Origin: Paraburkholderia silvatlantica
GTDB taxonomy: Bacteria; Pseudomonadota; Gammaproteobacteria; Burkholderiales; Burkholderiaceae
Length of the DNA: 64,000 nt
Assembly: GCF_003096715.1 (NCBI RefSeq)
Contig: NZ_QEOL01000006.1
Coordinates: 62,001 to 126,000 of the forward strand
Reading direction: 5' to 3'
Made by a program: the position numbers and the translations under genes. Shown in pieces: positions 60,821-64,000 of this stretch (positions within the stretch are counted from its first letter, which is position 1; each line of letters starts with the position of its first letter). The notes beneath the pieces were generated by a model that made no database searches, was not told the DNA's origin, and saw nothing but the letters and a program-made list of their open reading frames with translations.

Positions 60821-60945
60821 TGCCGTGCTCCTTGCAGACCGGCCGCCGAGTCCCCTCGGACGGCCACAGGAAGGCTGGCTGACAAGGACTTGAAGCGCCT
60901 TCCCGGTAGGAGCATTATTGCGGTCAGTGACACCCGATCCCATGT

Positions 60946-60974
60946 ACAGTTCCGAACAGTTCATCTGGAACTGT
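60946..60974. promoter_or_regulatory. MocR-type operator: two direct and one inverted ACAGTTC half-site
   Basis: ACAGTTC occurs at 60946-60952 and 60956-60962, exactly 10 bp (one helical turn) apart, and its complement GAACTGT lies at 60968-60974. The outer copies extend to a perfect 8-bp inverted repeat, ACAGTTCC/GGAACTGT. It is centred between the DUF2917 and MocR genes. Direct plus inverted half-sites are known for MocR regulators such as GabR and PdxR. Confidence 0.7.
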
Positions 60975-61027
60975 GCAGCCAAAAAACCGGACAGTCACTG
61001 CCGTTTCGAACCGCAGCCTCAACCGGC

Positions 61028-61053
61028 AAACCCAGGCGGCAAACCCAGGCGGC
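61028..61053. repeat. Tandem duplication AAACCCAGGCGGC x2
   Basis: Two perfect adjacent 13-bp copies, 19 bp before the MocR start. They may be a recent slippage product that alters leader length. Confidence 0.85.
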
Positions 61054-61071
61054 ATACCCAGCGAGACCCAG

Positions 61072-62529
61072 ATGAAACTCGAACTCGACCGCGCGAGCGA
61101 TGTGCCGCTCACCGACCAGATCGTCACCGGCGTGCAGACGTGGATCCGCTCGCGCGCGGCGCACCCGGGCTCGCGCCTGCCGTCCATCCGGCAGTTCGCC
61201 GCCGACTACGCCATCAGCCGCTTTCCCGTGATCGAGGCCTATGACCGGCTCGTCTCGCTCGGCTATCTCGACTCGCGCCACGGCTCGGGCTTTTACGTGA
61301 GCGAGCACGCGCGCGCGGGACTCTCCGGCATGGGCACCTGCGACCTCTCGAACGCCGCCGACGAATCGGGCCATCTGCTCAGCCAGCTCGAACGCGAGGG
61401 CGAGCTGCTGCAGCTCGACAGCGGCTCGATCCCGCAGGCGTGGCGCGACATCGACGCGCTCGGCCAGGCGATCCGTCATGTGTCGCGCAGCGACCCCGCG
61501 AGCCTCGTCGACTACGGCACGCCAACAGGCGACGCCACGCTGCGCGAGCATCTGCGCAACCGGCTCGCGCCGCTTGGCATCGCCGCCGAGACACAGCAGA
61601 TCCTCATTACCGAAGGCGCGAGCGAAGGCCTCGACCTGCTCATGCGCTACATGCTCAAGCCCGGCGACACGGCATTCGTTGAGGACCCCGGCTACTACAA
61701 CCTGTACGGCCTGCTCAAACTGCACGGCGTGCGCCTCGTGGGCATCCGCCGCACGGCAAGCGGTCCCGATCTCGACCATTTGCACGCGATGCTCGCCGAG
61801 CACCATCCGCGCGCGTTCTTCGTCAACACCGTGTTCCACAACCCGACCGGCTCGACGATCTCGCCGCCTGTCGCGTTCCGCTTGCTGCAGCTCGCGCGCG
61901 AGCACCGTTTCACGATCGTCGAGGACGACATCTACGCCGACTTCCAGGCCGACCCCACCGACCGCCTCGCGGCGCTCGACCAGTTCGAGCACGTCGTGTA
62001 CGTGGGCGGCCTCTCGAAGACGCTCTCCTCGGCGCTGCGCGTGGGCTACGTGGTGGCCAGCCCGGCGATCGTGCGCGATCTCGCGGCCATCAAGGCGCTC
62101 ACCACCATCAGCGGCTCGCGCTTCACGCAGGCCGTGGCCGCCACGCTGCTCGAGCGCGGCGCGTATCGCAAATATCTCGAACGGCTGCGCCGGCGCATCG
62201 CCGAAGCGCAAGGGTCCGCCACGCGCACACTCGAAGCGCATGGGTGGGAGCTGTTCGGCAGCGTTGCTTCGGCGTCGTCGTCGACCGCGGCGAGCGCGGC
62301 GCGCGGCTATGCGCAAACGGGCGGCAAGTTCGTCTGGGCACGCGTGCCGCACGTGGAGGATTCCACACGCCTCGCAGCCTGCGGCGAGCCGCTCGGCGTG
62401 GCGGTCTCGCCGGGCAGCCACTTCCGCCCGCAAGGCGAGACGAGCCCGTGGATCCGCATCAACGTGGCGCTCACGCTCGACCCGCGCGCCCAGGCATTCT
62501 TCGCGGCGGCGGCGCGTCTGCCCGGATGA
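61072..62529 (+). CDS. MocR-family regulator (GntR HTH + aminotransferase-like PLP domain)
   Basis: A 485-residue protein. Residues 1-75 are a GntR winged helix (VPLTDQIVTGVQTWI, SRLPSIRQFAADYAISRF, DSRHGSGFYVSE). A fold-type I aminotransferase domain follows: LITEGASEGLDLLMRYML, HNPTGSTISPPVAFRLLQLA, the ring-contacting Asp in IVEDDIYADF and the Schiff-base Lys in YVGGLSKTLSSALRVGYV. MocR proteins sense PLP or amino-compound aldimines. It is divergent from DUF2917 across a clear operator, so that gene and itself are the likely targets. ATG 61072 is used; an earlier in-frame ATG lies inside the operator. Confidence 0.92.
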   Translation: MKLELDRASDVPLTDQIVTGVQTWIRSRAAHPGSRLPSIRQFAADYAISRFPVIEAYDRLVSLGYLDSRHGSGFYVSEHARAGLSGMGTCDLSNAADESGHLLSQLEREGELLQLDSGSIPQAWRDIDALGQAIRHVSRSDPASLVDYGTPTGDATLREHLRNRLAPLGIAAETQQILITEGASEGLDLLMRYMLKPGDTAFVEDPGYYNLYGLLKLHGVRLVGIRRTASGPDLDHLHAMLAEHHPRAFFVNTVFHNPTGSTISPPVAFRLLQLAREHRFTIVEDDIYADFQADPTDRLAALDQFEHVVYVGGLSKTLSSALRVGYVVASPAIVRDLAAIKALTTISGSRFTQAVAATLLERGAYRKYLERLRRRIAEAQGSATRTLEAHGWELFGSVASASSSTAASAARGYAQTGGKFVWARVPHVEDSTRLAACGEPLGVAVSPGSHFRPQGETSPWIRINVALTLDPRAQAFFAAAARLPG

Positions 62530-62676
62530 ACGCGCAGGCGCCGCCCGCCCCGGCGCACGCGCCACGTACGCCACCTGCGCCACCTGCGCCACATGCGCGG
62601 CGGCGGGCCCGGCTGTCTGCATGGGCACGCCGTTTTCCCTACAATGGCGCTTGCCTGCGCGCCCCTCTCTTCGCCC

Positions 62677-64000
62677 ATGTCCGAATCCATCGCTGCGTCC
62701 AGCACCACGCCTTCGCCCCGCTCGTTGTCCGTGATGCTGTGGCTCGTCGCCACGGGCTTCTTCATGCAGACCCTCGATTCGACCATCGTCAACACGGCAT
62801 TGCCGGCGATGGCGAGAAGCCTTGGCGAACTACCGTTGCGCATGCAATCAGTCGTCATCGCGTATTCGCTCACGATGGCGGTGATGATCCCCGTATCGGG
62901 CTGGCTCGCGGACAAGCTCGGCACACGTCGCGTATTCCTCGGCGCGATCTTCGTGTTCACGGTCGGTTCGCTCCTGTGCGCGAGCGCGCATACGCTGAAC
63001 CAGCTCGTAGTCTCGCGCGTCGCGCAGGGCGTGGGCGGCGCGATGCTGCTGCCGGTCGGCCGTCTTGCCGTGCTGCGCACGTTTCCCGCCGATCGCTATC
63101 TGCCCGCGCTCTCGTTCGTGGCGATTCCGGGGCTGATAGGCCCGCTCATCGGCCCGACCCTCGGCGGCTGGCTCGTGCAGATCGCCTCGTGGCACTGGAT
63201 CTTTCTCATCAACGTGCCGGTGGGCGTGGTGGGCTGCGTCGCCACCTTCATCTTCATGCCCGACAGCCGCAACCCCGACACGCCGCGCTTCGACCTGCCG
63301 GGTTACCTGCTGCTCGTCATCGGCATGCTCGCGATTTCATTCGCGCTCGACGGCCGCAGCGAGTTCGGCATCCAGCACGCCACGGTGCTCGTGCTCTTCA
63401 TCCTTTCGCTTGCCGCGTTCGTGGCCTATGGGCTGCACGCGGTGCGCACGCCACGGCCGATCTTTTCGCTCGATCTGTTCAAGATCCACACGTTCAGCGT
63501 GGGCCTGCTCGGCAACCTGTTCGCGCGTATCGGCAGCGGCGCGATGCCGTATCTGATTCCGCTGCTGCTTCAGGTCGCGCTCGGCTACACGGCCTTCGAG
63601 GCCGGGCTCATGATGCTGCCCACGGCCGCCGCGGGCATGTTCTCCAAGCGCCTCGTGACGTATCTCATCATGCGCTACGGCTACCGCAGCGTGCTGGTCT
63701 CGAACACGGTGCTCGTGGGCCTCATGATGGCGAGCTTCGCGCTTTCCACGCCCAATGAGCCGCTGTGGATGCGCATCGCGCAACTGGCGGTATTCGGCGC
63801 CGTGAACTCGATGCAGTTCACGGCGATGAACACACTCACGCTCAAGGATCTCGGCACGGGCGGCGCGAGCAGCGGCAACAGCCTCTTTTCGCTCGTGCAA
63901 ATGCTCTCGATGAGCCTCGGCGTGACCGTCGCGGGCGCGCTGCTCACCACCTTCACGGGCATCATCGGCCACAAGACTGGCGAGAACGTGATTCCGGCAT
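62677..64000 (+). CDS. MFS multidrug transporter, DHA2 family (MdtD-like), cut by the window end
   Basis: The first 441 codons of a 14-helix drug:proton antiporter are visible. Helix 1 carries the DHA2 motif FMQTLDSTIVNTALPAMARS; motif A is GWLADKLGTRRVF; motif C is AIPGLIGPLIGPTLGGWLV. Substrate unknown. The ATG at 62677 begins directly before the first helix; no strong ribosome binding site is seen. It lies 147 bp after the MocR gene on the same strand. The C-terminal end is outside the window. Confidence 0.88.
   Translation, partial: MSESIAASSTTPSPRSLSVMLWLVATGFFMQTLDSTIVNTALPAMARSLGELPLRMQSVVIAYSLTMAVMIPVSGWLADKLGTRRVFLGAIFVFTVGSLLCASAHTLNQLVVSRVAQGVGGAMLLPVGRLAVLRTFPADRYLPALSFVAIPGLIGPLIGPTLGGWLVQIASWHWIFLINVPVGVVGCVATFIFMPDSRNPDTPRFDLPGYLLLVIGMLAISFALDGRSEFGIQHATVLVLFILSLAAFVAYGLHAVRTPRPIFSLDLFKIHTFSVGLLGNLFARIGSGAMPYLIPLLLQVALGYTAFEAGLMMLPTAAAGMFSKRLVTYLIMRYGYRSVLVSNTVLVGLMMASFALSTPNEPLWMRIAQLAVFGAVNSMQFTAMNTLTLKDLGTGGASSGNSLFSLVQMLSMSLGVTVAGALLTTFTGIIGHKTGENVIPA

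Overview
The window is a high-GC proteobacterial chromosome segment with gene content and order typical of Burkholderiaceae (Paraburkholderia/Caballeronia/Burkholderia sensu lato). The pointers are fkpB-ispH, rpmB-rpmG, ribF-ileS-lspA-coaBC, clpS-clpA, a livHMGF transporter, a PoxB-type pyruvate:quinone oxidase and many Burkholderia-style regulators. The genus is inferred from overall character, not from a marker gene. The extreme left edge is different: bases 1 to about 1886 are the right end of an integrated element. It carries a P4-type tyrosine integrase and a DUF1016/YhcG-type protein that runs off the window, and it abuts a 3' fragment of a tRNA-Leu(CAA) gene (about 1887-1945) that is the attachment-site scar.

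Right of the scar lie a small hypothetical gene, poxB, rsuA, a tiny membrane protein, an SDR protein with an unusual Arg-rich insertion, and a 2Fe-2S flavoreductase. Next comes argD, preceded by what looks like a complete transcription attenuator: a 16-residue reading frame with four consecutive Arg codons, mutually exclusive RNA pairings and a Rho-independent terminator. livFGMH (reverse strand) follows. Then come ispH/fkpB, radC, ribosomal proteins L28/L33, the de novo NAD genes (nadB convergent with nadA-nadC), a fatty-acid desaturase, an RsmB/NOP methyltransferase overlapping purN, and the forward run ribF-ileS-lspA-coaBC-LLM oxidoreductase-dut.

From 33 to 47 kb: an amino-acid permease, clpS-clpA, a cold-shock protein, a copper-type multicopper oxidase beside a Cys/His-rich exported protein, icd, rluE, a small Lys/His/Ala-rich exported protein, a DUF192 protein, a stand-alone EF-G gene, and a cupin next to a NiCoT nickel/cobalt permease.

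The last 16 kb is more accessory: a four-gene peptide-type ABC transporter with a fused double ATPase, a very Gly/Ser/Asn-rich exported repeat protein, an aldo/keto reductase, and a GntR/UTRA regulator. Then come a family III CoA-transferase whose two halves seem to be in swapped order, divergent from a citrate synthase carrying an N-terminal DNA-binding HTH with a palindromic intergenic region between them; a DUF2917 gene divergent from a MocR regulator with a clear three-half-site operator; and a DHA2 MFS transporter cut by the window end.

The most interesting items are the candidate arginine attenuator at argD (7790-7970), the HTH-citrate synthase/permuted CoA-transferase pair with its operator (57571-60405), and the tRNA-Leu attachment scar at the island end. 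Nothing was run computationally. All family calls come from reading motifs, and RNA pairings were checked by eye only.
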